A stretch of 62,879 bases of DNA from the NCBI RefSeq assembly GCF_015207655.1, contig NZ_JADEWN010000027.1, positions 1 to 62,879 of the forward strand. The letters are read 5' to 3'. The translations under genes and the position numbers were made by a program. The notes under the pieces were generated by a model. That model was not told the DNA's origin. It saw only the letters and a list, made by a program, of their open reading frames with translations, and made no database searches. This DNA is from Gloeocapsopsis crepidinum LEGE 06123 (GTDB lineage: Bacteria > Cyanobacteriota > Cyanobacteriia > Cyanobacteriales > Chroococcidiopsidaceae). Positions 47,419 through 55,845 of the stretch are shown piece by piece (position 1 is the stretch's first letter; each line of letters opens with the position of its first letter).

Positions 47419-47867
47419 TCACAGCTAAAAAACTAGCCGCAGTCAATCATTCATAGTTGATTACAGGCAGAATGTTCAGGTTTTGGTCTAGTAATTTCAA
47501 TACTGGGTTTTACAACTATGAACTGTATTTAGCTAAATAACCTTTTGCAACAGTTCATATAAGTGAGTTCGTGGCAAGTCAATTCTTTGTCATCAATACA
47601 AACTGTGTAGCCATTGTGATGATGGCTACCTATCAATAACTTTTCAACTGCGCCCTGATAGACGATCTGGCTGTTTAGCAAACATTTCAGAATCAGACTA
47701 GTACCCTAATATCCTAATTTCTGTTCTTGTCTGTGTCGCTGCGGTTTTAAGCAACTCAGTTTAATCCATCGAAGCTACTCATAACAAACATGCAGATTAG
47801 TTTTTGTATCTTATGTAACTGTTTTCTATATTAGAAACATAAAGTAACACTAACAGAGAAAATTAAC
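47419..47867. other. 450-bp region between nth and the tandem small genes
   Basis: The only coding-like item is the weak minus-strand frame at 47529-47681. No repeat, tRNA or terminator recognised. The last 26 bases (AAGTAACACTAACAGAG and following) are the leader shared with the second small gene. Confidence 0.45.
47529..47681 (-). CDS. Possible small protein, unknown
   Basis: A 50-residue frame from a TTG start. Its composition looks protein-like (VYQGAVEKLLIGSHHHNGYTVCIDDKELTCHELTYM), with a His triplet and four Cys, but there is no ATG and no clear Shine-Dalgarno. It could equally be a chance frame or a decayed gene piece. No family recognised. Confidence 0.25.
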   Translation of the reverse strand: MLNSQIVYQGAVEKLLIGSHHHNGYTVCIDDKELTCHELTYMNCCKRLFS

Positions 47868-48044
47868 ATGAAAAATTTCAACAAAGCAAATAACAACCAA
47901 GGCTGGACAACTGAACAGTTAATCAACCTAAGTCAAAGCTGGGCATACGTTTTTCCTGTCAACGCTAACCGAGTCAAAGCAGAGGATGAGGCATGGACAA
48001 CTGAACAGTTCATCCGTGTAGGCAACAGATACATTTGTCTGTAA
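47868..48044 (+). CDS. Tandem small protein, copy 1 (58 aa)
   Basis: Residues 1-28 and the WTTEQFIRVGNR end are nearly identical to copy 2 at 48100-48279, while the middle (residues 29-40, FPVNANRVKAED) differs. Within the first 28 codons the copies differ in four codons (9, 21, 22, 27), all synonymous, so the frame is under protein-level selection. There is an internal repeat: GWTTEQLIN and AWTTEQFIR. No signal peptide, one Cys near the C-terminus. The leader AACACTAACAGAGAAAATTA is shared and has a GAG-like site. I do not recognise the family. Confidence 0.75.
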   Translation: MKNFNKANNNQGWTTEQLINLSQSWAYVFPVNANRVKAEDEAWTTEQFIRVGNRYICL

Positions 48045-48054
48045 TATCCTGGAT

Positions 48055-48071
48055 TGGCAGAAAACCTGCCA
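48055..48071. other. Hairpin between the two tandem small genes
   Basis: TGGCAG (48055-48060) pairs with CTGCCA (48066-48071) around a 5-base loop. It lies 11 bases after the copy 1 stop, with no T tract, so it may stabilise or process a joint transcript. Confidence 0.45.
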
Positions 48072-48099
48072 GCAAGTAACACTAACAGAGAAAATTAAC

Positions 48100-48279
48100 A
48101 TGAAAAATTTCAACAAAGCAAATAATAACCAAGGCTGGACAACTGAACAGTTAATCAACTTGAGCCAAAGCTGGGCATATGTTTTGCCTATTCATGTCAA
48201 CCAAAGAGCTAAAGGTGTAAATGAGGCATGGACAACTGAACAGTTCATCCGTGTAGGCAACAGATTCACTTGTCTGTAG
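48100..48279 (+). CDS. Tandem small protein, copy 2 (59 aa)
   Basis: It has the same first 28 residues as copy 1 (MKNFNKANNNQGWTTEQLIN...QSWAYV) and the same WTTEQFIRVGNR end. The middle, LPIHVNQRAKGVN, is diverged and one codon longer. Only the terminal RFTCL/RYICL differs otherwise. It is a recent tandem duplicate including the 5' leader. The unit length is 232 bp. Role unknown; a secreted or modified peptide, a small regulator or a binding protein cannot be told apart from the sequence. Confidence 0.75.
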   Translation: MKNFNKANNNQGWTTEQLINLSQSWAYVLPIHVNQRAKGVNEAWTTEQFIRVGNRFTCL

Positions 48280-48300
48280 TATTCAAGCGCGGTGTGCCTG

Positions 48301-49056
48301 CTAATGGGTTGTCAGCGAAAAAGGCTTTTCTAAACCGTGTGCTTCCATTAATAACTGATTGCCCATAACGTCGCAAGGATCGCCATCAGCAATAATTTGA
48401 CCTTGATCGAGAAGTAGCACGCGATCGCACACTTCTAAAATCAGTTCTAAGTCGTGTGAAGAAATCATCATTGTCTGTTGCGAATCTTGGAGAAACTGAA
48501 TTAAACGACGCCGAGAACGCATATCTAAGTTAGCAGAAGGCTCATCATATAGAACTAGTTGAGGACGCATCGCGAGAACTCCCGCAATAGCCACCATACA
48601 CTTCTCACCACCAGAGAGGTTATGCGGAACTCGCTCAACTAAATTCTGCACACCCGTTAGTGAAATAGCTTCTTGTACGCACTCTTCTACTTCAGCTGCA
48701 GACAAACCCATATTTTCTGGACCAAACGCAATATCGTCACGAACTAAGGGCAAAAATAATTGGTCGTTGGGATTTTGAAATACTAAACCGATTTCAGGAC
48801 GAAACTCTCCCACAACAATTGGTTTATTAAATAATAGGATTTCTCCATCTATGGGCTTTAATATGCCACAAGTTAAAAGAAATAATGTCGTCTTACCAGA
48901 ACCGTTAGGTCCTATCAAACCCACTCTTTCGCCTACGTGGATAGTTGCGTTGATACTTTGTAAAACATTCAACTCTGAATAAGAAAAAGTGAGATTTTGA
49001 ATTGCGATCGCTGCTGTCGCTTGTTCGGAATATGACACTGGTGCTTGCTGCTTCAT
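48301..49056 (-). CDS. cbiO: Energy-coupling factor transporter ATPase (nickel/cobalt)
   Basis: A 251-residue ABC ATPase with Walker A GPNGSGKTT, signature LSGGEK and Walker B LVLYDEPSA, followed by the switch His in SSHDLE. With CbiQ and CbiM it forms an ECF importer for Ni or Co ions. I start at the ATG at 49056, which overlaps the cbiQ stop as ATGA; the longer frame has an unlikely Cys-rich extension. Confidence 0.94.
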   Translation of the reverse strand: MKQQAPVSYSEQATAAIAIQNLTFSYSELNVLQSINATIHVGERVGLIGPNGSGKTTLFLLTCGILKPIDGEILLFNKPIVVGEFRPEIGLVFQNPNDQLFLPLVRDDIAFGPENMGLSAAEVEECVQEAISLTGVQNLVERVPHNLSGGEKCMVAIAGVLAMRPQLVLYDEPSANLDMRSRRRLIQFLQDSQQTMMISSHDLELILEVCDRVLLLDQGQIIADGDPCDVMGNQLLMEAHGLEKPFSLTTH

Positions 49057-49823
49057 GCGTTTGTTAAAATAATTTCTGCTACGACAAACCCTAATGCAAC
49101 AACACAAGTTACCAGTAGTCCAATTAAATCGCTAGCATGAATTTTGAACAGTTGATGACGGCGGGAAGGAACGCAACCATACCCGCGTAAAATCATTGCT
49201 TGATAAACTTGCTGAGACTGTTCGTAACTCCGCACCAATAAGCTACCAGCGAGAGATGCCAAAACCGTCAAGTTACGGCGACTAAATTTGTTAGCACGAA
49301 ACCCGCGCAAACGCATCGCTGTTTGCATTCTTTTTAAATCTTCCCCAAATTGTTCGATGTAGCGGTAAGACAGCAGCATCATATCAGCTAAAACTGATGG
49401 TAGTCCAAGCGATCGCATTGCTTTGATACTCGTCAAAAATGGGGCAGTGCCAAATAAAATCAATCCAACGGTCAAAATACATAAAAATCTAGTAACAATC
49501 AATATTAGCGCTAATAATCCTTCTTGTCGCAGTGCTAAAACACCTAGTTGCCAAATGACAATGTTACCAACACTAAAGGGTAGTAAAACCGCGATCGCTG
49601 CCAAAAAAAAACCAGGGTAACGCAACCGCTTCAGTAAAAAAGATCCTGGTAGACGCGAGACACCATAATAAACTATCGTCACCCCCACCATTACTGGTAG
49701 TAAGATTAATTGTTTTACAAAAGCAAACGCGAAGATCAAAGCTAAAAGCGCGACAAGCTTGCATCGAGGTTCCCAACGGTGAATTGGGGACTTCAGATAA
49801 ACATAGGCATCTAGTCCATTCAT
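49053..49823 (-). CDS. cbiQ: Energy-coupling factor transporter transmembrane protein
   Basis: A 256-residue membrane protein with about five helices and the two cytosolic coupling motifs of CbiQ (MQTAMRLRGFRANK and QAMILRGYG; each Ala-Arg-Gly type), which contact CbiO. The start overlaps the cbiM stop by 4 bp. It transmits ATP hydrolysis to the substrate-binding CbiM. Confidence 0.93.
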   Translation of the reverse strand: MNGLDAYVYLKSPIHRWEPRCKLVALLALIFAFAFVKQLILLPVMVGVTIVYYGVSRLPGSFLLKRLRYPGFFLAAIAVLLPFSVGNIVIWQLGVLALRQEGLLALILIVTRFLCILTVGLILFGTAPFLTSIKAMRSLGLPSVLADMMLLSYRYIEQFGEDLKRMQTAMRLRGFRANKFSRRNLTVLASLAGSLLVRSYEQSQQVYQAMILRGYGCVPSRRHQLFKIHASDLIGLLVTCVVALGFVVAEIILTNA

Positions 49824-50458
49824 TGTTTTAACAATTCTGGCTTAACTCGCATGAGAAATAGAGTTACTGCGGCTGTAAATGCACCTTCAATGAGCATTAA
49901 CGGGATATGCGCAAGCACAAGCCCATAAATCACATTTCGTTCCATTGCTGCATCAATATTTGCTGGAATATTTGTAATTACCAACAAGAAAAATATCACT
50001 ACTGAAAGCCCTAACCCACCTGCACCAGAGAGAAATGCAAACATACCTGTCCATACGCTGTTATTTTTACCAACTTTGTGACACAACCGAAACAAGTGGT
50101 AAGCCAAAATTGCTGGAATGCCAAACATTGTGGCATTTACTCCCAGTGTTGATAAGCCACCATGCTGAAACATGACTGCTTGGAAAAATAAGCCAATGAG
50201 AATTGCAGGAAAGGCATAGTAGCCCAAAATAGTTCCTAATAGTCCATTCAAAATTAAATGAACACTCACTGGCGGTACAGGAATATGAATCCAAGAAGCT
50301 ACGAAAAACGCAGCCGTCAGTAAAGATGCTTTAGGAATGTTTGCTTGGGGATTTTTATCGCGCTTAATTTGACGTAAGGAGTACCAAGTTACCCCGCCAG
50401 TCGTAGCGTAACCTGCAACAATAATCGAAGCTGGAAGGATACCGTCAGGAATGTGCAT
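49820..50458 (-). CDS. cbiM: Nickel/cobalt substrate-binding ECF component
   Basis: A 212-residue membrane protein with the N-terminal MHIPDGILP motif, where the N-terminal amine and His2 bind the Ni2+ or Co2+ ion. Six or seven helices follow, including SWIHIPVPPVSVHLILNGLLG with further His ligands. I start at 50458 to give the canonical MHIPDG end; five codons upstream would block the metal site. No cbiN follows; that role may be taken by the upstream TM protein. Overlaps cbiQ by 4 bp. Confidence 0.95.
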   Translation of the reverse strand: MHIPDGILPASIIVAGYATTGGVTWYSLRQIKRDKNPQANIPKASLLTAAFFVASWIHIPVPPVSVHLILNGLLGTILGYYAFPAILIGLFFQAVMFQHGGLSTLGVNATMFGIPAILAYHLFRLCHKVGKNNSVWTGMFAFLSGAGGLGLSVVIFFLLVITNIPANIDAAMERNVIYGLVLAHIPLMLIEGAFTAAVTLFLMRVKPELLKQ

Positions 50459-50509
50459 TACTTTGTAGCTCAAAGATTAATGTCTAAAGTCTTATAAGTC
50501 TTATAATCT

Positions 50510-51040
50510 TTATCTTTGCGACTCAGAACGTCGGAGTTCAGAATTGCTTTTATTACCCCGCATGAAAAATAATGCTGTCCCAATGAATCCCCAGACACCT
50601 GTTGCTCCCATGAGGATAGTTTGCAGTGGGGTGAAGTTAGTTCTAGTATTTGCTACACCAGAAACGCTACTTTCAGCTTCAGTTGTGCCGTTTCCTCCAG
50701 CTTGTGCTTGATTACCTTCTACAGGAATATTGACAATACTGCCGTGACCTGCTTGTCGCACCTGGATTGACCAATTGCCCGATTGTGAGGAATCTGGTGC
50801 AAAAACAAAATTGCCATTATTGTCGGTTGTCCCTTCTAGCCAAGGAGTAGCAGGGTCATTAGGAGCATAAACTGTAACTTGGGCTTCTGCCATTGGTTCG
50901 CCATTATCATATTCAGCATTCACCTCAATGGCTTGAGTCTCTCTAGCTTGCATCCTGACACCATGAGCGATCGCTTTAGTTGATGCGCCAAAAACTGAAA
51001 TAACAACAAATGGGATGATGGTTTTCCACTGAGAATTCAT
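50510..51040 (-). CDS. NikL/CbiL-like periplasmic-domain protein with C-terminal membrane anchor
   Basis: A 176-residue protein. A signal peptide (residues 6-25) precedes AHGVRMQARETQAIEVNAEYDNGEPMAEAQVTVYAP, a transthyretin/carboxypeptidase-regulatory-like sandwich. A Gly/Glu-rich linker follows, then one C-terminal helix (LQTILMGATGVWGFIGTALFFM). The His directly after the signal peptide (AHG) and the position 52 bp before cbiM fit an accessory nickel-uptake protein of the NikL type. The function is inferred from context. Confidence 0.7.
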   Translation of the reverse strand: MNSQWKTIIPFVVISVFGASTKAIAHGVRMQARETQAIEVNAEYDNGEPMAEAQVTVYAPNDPATPWLEGTTDNNGNFVFAPDSSQSGNWSIQVRQAGHGSIVNIPVEGNQAQAGGNGTTEAESSVSGVANTRTNFTPLQTILMGATGVWGFIGTALFFMRGNKSNSELRRSESQR

Positions 51041-51107
51041 AATTCTGTTCTAAATTTATCCAACTTGTATTAATAGTTACTTAGGTAATTAGTTAATTTA
51101 GTAACGC

Positions 51108-51124
51108 GGGAGAAGACCTCTCCC
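51108..51124. other. Hairpin between the lipoprotein and NikL-like genes
   Basis: GGGAGA (51108-51113) pairs with TCTCCC (51119-51124) around a 5-base loop. No T tract on the minus strand. It may reduce or process the operon transcript at this point. Confidence 0.4.
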
Positions 51125-51161
51125 TTGTATGCATTACACCATCAGTAACAGAAAGTAGATT

Positions 51162-52022
51162 CTAACCAACAGTTTGGGTGTTAGCTTCTCGACAATGACC
51201 TTCGCCAACGTGTCCGATTGATGGCAGAATTTCTTGAAGCTGCTGGTAAGTTTGCGGAGATTGTGACTGCAACTGACTCGTACTTATTTGTAAGTTTCCA
51301 TTTTGTGCCAAAGTAGCTAGAGGTTCAAAACCCAGTGCCCCTTGATTAATCGGATCGTCTGCACTTGTTTCGCCATCACCAAACAAGTGATCTAAGTGAA
51401 AAGTTGCTTCTAAATCTGCAGTGTCGCCTACTTGGACAATTCCTTTACGTTCGTCACCGACGTACTCTCCACAAACGTATTCAAACTCTCGATCAATATT
51501 AAGAACAAAGTTAATTGTCCGCCCTTCTTTCTCGGCTGTACCACTCATCACCATCGTTTGTCCTTGCGCTGGACCTTCAGTTGCTGGAACCATGCGCCAT
51601 GAAAGCGCATTATATTGACCAGCAGGGACATTTGATGCTTCAGCAACTAAAACTGAGTCTTGTCCGTCACCCGATTGTGCTAAATCTACAGTTTGAACTT
51701 CGTCAAGCACCACTACTTTTTCTTGCGCTTGAATTTCTCCTCCCTGTTCGGGATCAAATGCAGGCTCACTTTGATAAGCAGTAACATCGGCTAAGTTGGC
51801 ATACAAATTATCAAAAGTTATTCTCCAACCATCTTTGCTCACCAAGCCTTCTCTAGCTCTTTCTTCTCCATTCGCGCGAACTTGAAGCGTTCCTGCTGCT
51901 TCTTGCGGTTGTGACTGTTGTTGTGCTTGAGGTTCGCCTGGAGTTTGATCCGGAGAGCAACCAATGATTATTCCTGGGGCTAAAAAAATCAACCCTGCTA
52001 AACTCAACAGATGTATCCTCAT
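51162..52022 (-). CDS. Putative metal-related lipoprotein linked to nickel/cobalt uptake
   Basis: A 286-residue protein with a lipoprotein signal peptide (IFLAPGIIIGCS, lipobox Cys near residue 21), so anchored in a membrane facing the periplasm. The linker is Gln/Pro-rich. The mature part has DGWRITFDNLYANLADVTAY, VPAGQYNALSWRM and EFEYVCGEYVGDERKGI, with DUF4382-like layout. It ends in a His/Cys-containing stretch (FHLDHLFGD, GHVGEGHC). I start at the ATG at 52022; the longer frame lacks a signal peptide. As first gene of the operon, it may capture Ni or Co for CbiM; this is inferred. Confidence 0.65.
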   Translation of the reverse strand: MRIHLLSLAGLIFLAPGIIIGCSPDQTPGEPQAQQQSQPQEAAGTLQVRANGEERAREGLVSKDGWRITFDNLYANLADVTAYQSEPAFDPEQGGEIQAQEKVVVLDEVQTVDLAQSGDGQDSVLVAEASNVPAGQYNALSWRMVPATEGPAQGQTMVMSGTAEKEGRTINFVLNIDREFEYVCGEYVGDERKGIVQVGDTADLEATFHLDHLFGDGETSADDPINQGALGFEPLATLAQNGNLQISTSQLQSQSPQTYQQLQEILPSIGHVGEGHCREANTQTVG

Positions 52023-52288
52023 TGCTATTTCTTGATAAACTTTACACAATTTGACCCTTAATACTTCATCACATAAGTTTTCCAGAAGATTTGCAATGCC
52101 CTGTAGGGGCATCCATCAATGAAGCATACTCAGAAAGTACGCCTTTTTAGGTTAGGTAATTGGGTAATAGTTCAAAAATTTTGAGTTTTGAGTTTTGAGT
52201 TATTAATAAATATGTTTTCTGATTGCCAACTACCAATTACCAAGCTTTAAGTTACGTTTATTTTCACCTACTTACTTTTCAGAAATTG

Positions 52289-53233
52289 ATGATGGACATA
52301 ATGGTACAAGCCAAAGGACTGAAAAAGAGCTTTGGCAACATGGTGGCGCTGCGCGGTATTGATTTAGCTGTTCCTGCTGGCTCAGTATTAGGTGTACTTG
52401 GTCCGAATGGTGCAGGTAAAACCACAACAATCAACTGTTTAACGACATTACTCAAACCAGATGCAGGATGGGCTGCGATCGCTGGATATGATGTAGTGAA
52501 GCAACCGGCTGCAGTTCGCGCCTTGATTGGAGTCACAGGTCAATTTGCAGCTGTGGATGAAGAACTCACCGCACGGGAAAATCTCATTTTATTTGGCAGA
52601 CTTTTGCGACTTTCAGCAAGACAAGCAGCGCATCGCGCAACTGAACTTTTAGAGCAATTTGACTTAATTGAAGCAAGTAAGCGTCGCGTGAAAGAATTCT
52701 CTGGTGGGATGCGTAGACGACTCGATCTCGCTGCGAGTATAGTAGCAGAACCGTTAGTTTTATTTCTAGACGAACCAACAACAGGACTCGATCCCCGCAG
52801 TCGTCGTCAGTTGTGGGACATGGTACGCGCCTTACAAGCACGCGGAATTACTATTTTGTTAACAACGCAGTATCTTGAAGAAGCGGATGAATTAGCTGAT
52901 CGCATTGTTGTGATTGATCGAGGGACAGTCATTGCTGAAGGAACTGCTGACGACTTGAAAGATCGTGTTGGCGGGACGTTTTGCGAGTTGGAATTAGCAG
53001 ATCCTAAAGATGAAATGCAAGTGAGACAATTACTTGCAGATCTTGGAGATCTTCAAGGTAGAGGGTCAACTTTAACGCTTCCCGCACCCGATGGAGTAGC
53101 AACATTATCAGAAGTTGTGCAACGAGTCAGTGCTACTGGAATTGTGTTAGCCGACATTTCACTGCGTCGTCCGAGTTTAGATGATGTCTTTTTTGCCTTA
53201 ACAGGTCATGCAACAGGAGATGAAGCATCGTGA
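52289..53233 (+). CDS. ABC exporter ATPase (DrrA-like)
   Basis: A 314-residue protein with Walker A GPNGAGKTTT, signature FSGGMRRR, Walker B LVLFLDEPTTGLDPRSR and the DrrA-like C-terminal domain (LRRPSLDDVFFALTGH). I start at the ATG at 52289; the frame extends upstream without a likely start, and two more in-frame ATG codons follow within 12 bases. It powers the two downstream permeases. The stop overlaps the next start (GTGA). Confidence 0.93.
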   Translation: MMDIMVQAKGLKKSFGNMVALRGIDLAVPAGSVLGVLGPNGAGKTTTINCLTTLLKPDAGWAAIAGYDVVKQPAAVRALIGVTGQFAAVDEELTARENLILFGRLLRLSARQAAHRATELLEQFDLIEASKRRVKEFSGGMRRRLDLAASIVAEPLVLFLDEPTTGLDPRSRRQLWDMVRALQARGITILLTTQYLEEADELADRIVVIDRGTVIAEGTADDLKDRVGGTFCELELADPKDEMQVRQLLADLGDLQGRGSTLTLPAPDGVATLSEVVQRVSATGIVLADISLRRPSLDDVFFALTGHATGDEAS

Positions 53234-54051
53234 ATAGTGCTGATTTACACTCCAAAGCACAATCATTGGTAAAACTGCGGCATGAATCGGGCATAAATCG
53301 GGCAATTAGTGATAGTTTACTCATTGCTTGGCGTAACCTAATTCGTCTCAGTCGTACCCCTGCGGTAATTGTTTCAGTATTACTTTTTCCTATTTTATTT
53401 TTTAGCGGTTTTTTGCTTGCGTTTGAGCGATTGATGAGTTTCCAAGGAATTGATTACGTCCAGTATCTTGTCCCGATTATTACGTTGCAAGCCATGTTTT
53501 TTACGGCTATGGGTTCAGCAGTGACTTTAGCTAAAGATATCAAAACAGGAATGCTTCAGCGCTGTCGGGCGATGCCAATTTCACGGGCTGCAGTACTTGG
53601 AGGGTTGATTCTGGCATATTTGGTGCGGGCGATCGCCGCCACGATCATTTTATTAACTTTCGCACATCTCTATGGCTTTCGCTTTCAAACAAGTTTTATC
53701 GCTATTCTTTGCTATTTAGTGTTAACGTTACTCTTTACGACAACTGCTGTTGCAGGTTATGCAGTTTTTGCTTTAGTTTTACGTCAACCAGACTTAGTAA
53801 ACTCGCTGCTGATTGTTCCCTATGCCCCATTACTGCTATTAAGTACAGGTTTTAGTCCTGTCGAAAATTTCCCCCAATGGCTGCAACCAATTGTGCAAGT
53901 ACAACCTGTCAGCCACACTGCGGCTGCACTACGTGCCTTAGTAAATGGTACTGAATTACTTGTTCCCTTATTTTGGTCACTTGTGTGGCTAATTGGGCTA
54001 CTCATAGCTTTTAGTTTAATTGCAGTTCGACTTTACCAACGGGTGTCATGA
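53230..54051 (+). CDS. ABC-2 type exporter permease (DrrB-like), first
   Basis: A 273-residue protein with six membrane helices and the ABC-2 family motif AMPISRAAVLGGLILAYLVRA in the middle, and GFSPVENFPQWLQPIVQVQPVSHTAAALRAL near the end. It starts with GTG overlapping the ATPase stop by 4 bp. It probably pairs with the next gene as a heterodimer. Confidence 0.9.
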   Translation: MNSADLHSKAQSLVKLRHESGINRAISDSLLIAWRNLIRLSRTPAVIVSVLLFPILFFSGFLLAFERLMSFQGIDYVQYLVPIITLQAMFFTAMGSAVTLAKDIKTGMLQRCRAMPISRAAVLGGLILAYLVRAIAATIILLTFAHLYGFRFQTSFIAILCYLVLTLLFTTTAVAGYAVFALVLRQPDLVNSLLIVPYAPLLLLSTGFSPVENFPQWLQPIVQVQPVSHTAAALRALVNGTELLVPLFWSLVWLIGLLIAFSLIAVRLYQRVS

Positions 54052-54866
54052 CAATTCCTCCTGCATCTAACTTAGTCGCCAAGCGTCGTGAGGGTGGAAT
54101 TACCCGTACACTCAACGATATTGCCCTGATTACGCAACGCAACTTGTTACTTGATATCAGAAACCCCGCAGTCATAGTAGGTGCAACAGGGTTTCCAGTC
54201 TTTTTAATGCTCATTTTCACAGCTAGCTTTGCTAGAGTTGTCGTCCCACAGGGAAGTTATGTTGACTATGCCCAGTTTCTTGTCCCACTGAGTATCGTTC
54301 AAGGATTATTATTTAGTACCACTAGTATTGGCACTGCACTATACAACGATCTTGATAGTGGTATGGATACAAGGCTACGAACCCTCCCGATCGCCCGTTC
54401 TGCCTTACTCGCTGGGAGAATTTCAGCTGGTGCAGGGCGCTTATTAGCCCAAGTCATCATTATTACTCTTGTTGGTTACTTCATTGGATTTCGTTTTCAA
54501 ACTGGTATCTTTTCTATCATCACGTTTTTACTCTTGCCAGTAGTCTTTGCCTCAGCATTTTCTTGGATAGCAGTCTTTTTTGCTGTGAAAGCCAAAGCTG
54601 CTGAATCGGTACAAGTTTCAATGACACCGTGGTTACTACCACTGACTTTTCTTAGTATTGGCTTAGTACCGCTAGAAGGATTTCCTGAATGGTTGCAAGG
54701 TTTTGTAGCTATCAACCCTGTCTCTGCTGCTGCACAAGCGCTACGAGGCTTAGCAACAGGTGGATCTGCAATAGGTTTTGTCCTTGAAACTTTGCTATGG
54801 AGTGTCGCGATAACCGTAATATTTAGCACCTTAGCAATCCGTGCCTATCAACGCCGCAGCGCGTGA
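54048..54866 (+). CDS. ABC-2 type exporter permease (DrrB-like), second
   Basis: A 272-residue protein, paralogous to the preceding permease, with TLPIARSALLAGRISAGAGR and GLVPLEGFPEWLQGFVAINPVSAAAQALRGL. Its start overlaps that gene by 4 bp (ATGA). The three-gene set resembles antibiotic or lipid exporters such as DrrAB; the substrate is unknown. Confidence 0.9.
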   Translation: MTIPPASNLVAKRREGGITRTLNDIALITQRNLLLDIRNPAVIVGATGFPVFLMLIFTASFARVVVPQGSYVDYAQFLVPLSIVQGLLFSTTSIGTALYNDLDSGMDTRLRTLPIARSALLAGRISAGAGRLLAQVIIITLVGYFIGFRFQTGIFSIITFLLLPVVFASAFSWIAVFFAVKAKAAESVQVSMTPWLLPLTFLSIGLVPLEGFPEWLQGFVAINPVSAAAQALRGLATGGSAIGFVLETLLWSVAITVIFSTLAIRAYQRRSA

Positions 54867-54945
54867 AATTACAACTAGCCACTAACCACTACTCCCTCAC
54901 TTCTAAAATAGACTTACATCGATATATCTTGCTGGGAGTGTCTCA

Positions 54946-55574
54946 ATGGTACCTTACGAACTGCACCAAAACCTACCCACGAGCGATGAACTACCTTGTT
55001 CTGACGATACTCCGGTGGATAACGAAGATCAAAACTTTATCCCAAATTTTTTATTGTTCTTACTAGAAAGCATCTGGAAAAACCGCAACGATTGGTTTTT
55101 TGGTGTTGATATGGGAATTTACCATACTACTGGAGCCAACGTCCGCATCCCAGTTGTCCCCAATGCCTTTTTAAATTTAGGTGTCGAAAGACGCAAGCAA
55201 GGGAAGTCGCGCAAAAGTTATGTTACCTGGGAAGAAAATGATGTTGTCCCCAAGCTTGTTTTAGAAATTGTCTCTTGGACTCCTGGAGGCGAATACGACG
55301 CTAAGAGAGAGACTTGCATCAGCCTTTTGAGGTTTATCAGCTAGTTAACGGCGAGTATCAGCTGCAAACTGAAGAGCCATTTTGGATACCAGAAATTGGT
55401 TTGGGTATTGGGCGAGGCCAATATGTATCTGGTAATGTGCAACGCGAGATTTTATATTGGTATAACGCGCAAGGTATACGCTACCAAACTCCTGAAGAAA
55501 TAGCAACCGCAGAACGTCAACAGGCTGAACGTTTAGCCGCAAGGTTACGCGAATTAGGAGAAAGTATTGATTAG
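54946..55574 (+). pseudogene. Uma2-family (DUF820) restriction-endonuclease-like protein, disrupted
   Basis: The first 118 residues (54946 to about 55300) match Uma2 proteins (FFGVDMGIYHTTGANVRIPVVPNAFLNLG, KLVLEIVSWTPGGEYDAK). The C-terminal part continues in another frame from about 55304 (HQPFEVYQLVNGEYQLQTEEPFW, then IATAERQQAERLAARLRELG). The stretch of about 25 residues that normally joins the parts is missing, and the frame is shifted. A deletion of roughly 75-80 bases fits this. Uma2 proteins are PD-(D/E)XK-like and numerous in cyanobacteria. Confidence 0.85.
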
Positions 55575-55845
55575 ATAATTCCGATTATTTTTATGAGGTT
55601 TTAGGTGAATAGAAATAATTAATGCAAAAGCGATCGCACCTCAAACTGCAACTTAAAACTCTTAATCAGGATGTTATTATGCAGCTTTTTTATTAATAGG
55701 ACAGTAGCTTAGAAATTATTTATTAGTATTTAAGTTAGAGAAAAATATTATTAGCCTAGTCAAGATTATGGGTCAGCTAAAACTAATAATATAGCTAAAC
55801 CAGTAATATAAGAAACATTTTGTTTATACGAGGGACAAGTAAACT

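Noticed and set aside
47928-48158. A 76-codon minus-strand frame across the tandem small genes
   Set aside because: The substitutions between the two copies are synonymous in the plus-strand frame, so the plus-strand reading is the real one.
52113-52288. Possible cobalamin or metal riboswitch between the nickel/cobalt operon and the ABC exporter
   Set aside because: No B12-box-like core or conserved junction could be found on either strand; the region mostly holds simple GAGTTTT repeats.
54863-55066. A 67-codon frame overlapping the second permease stop by four bases
   Set aside because: It runs out of frame into the start of the Uma2 pseudogene and has no recognisable features; the ATGA-like overlap appears fortuitous.
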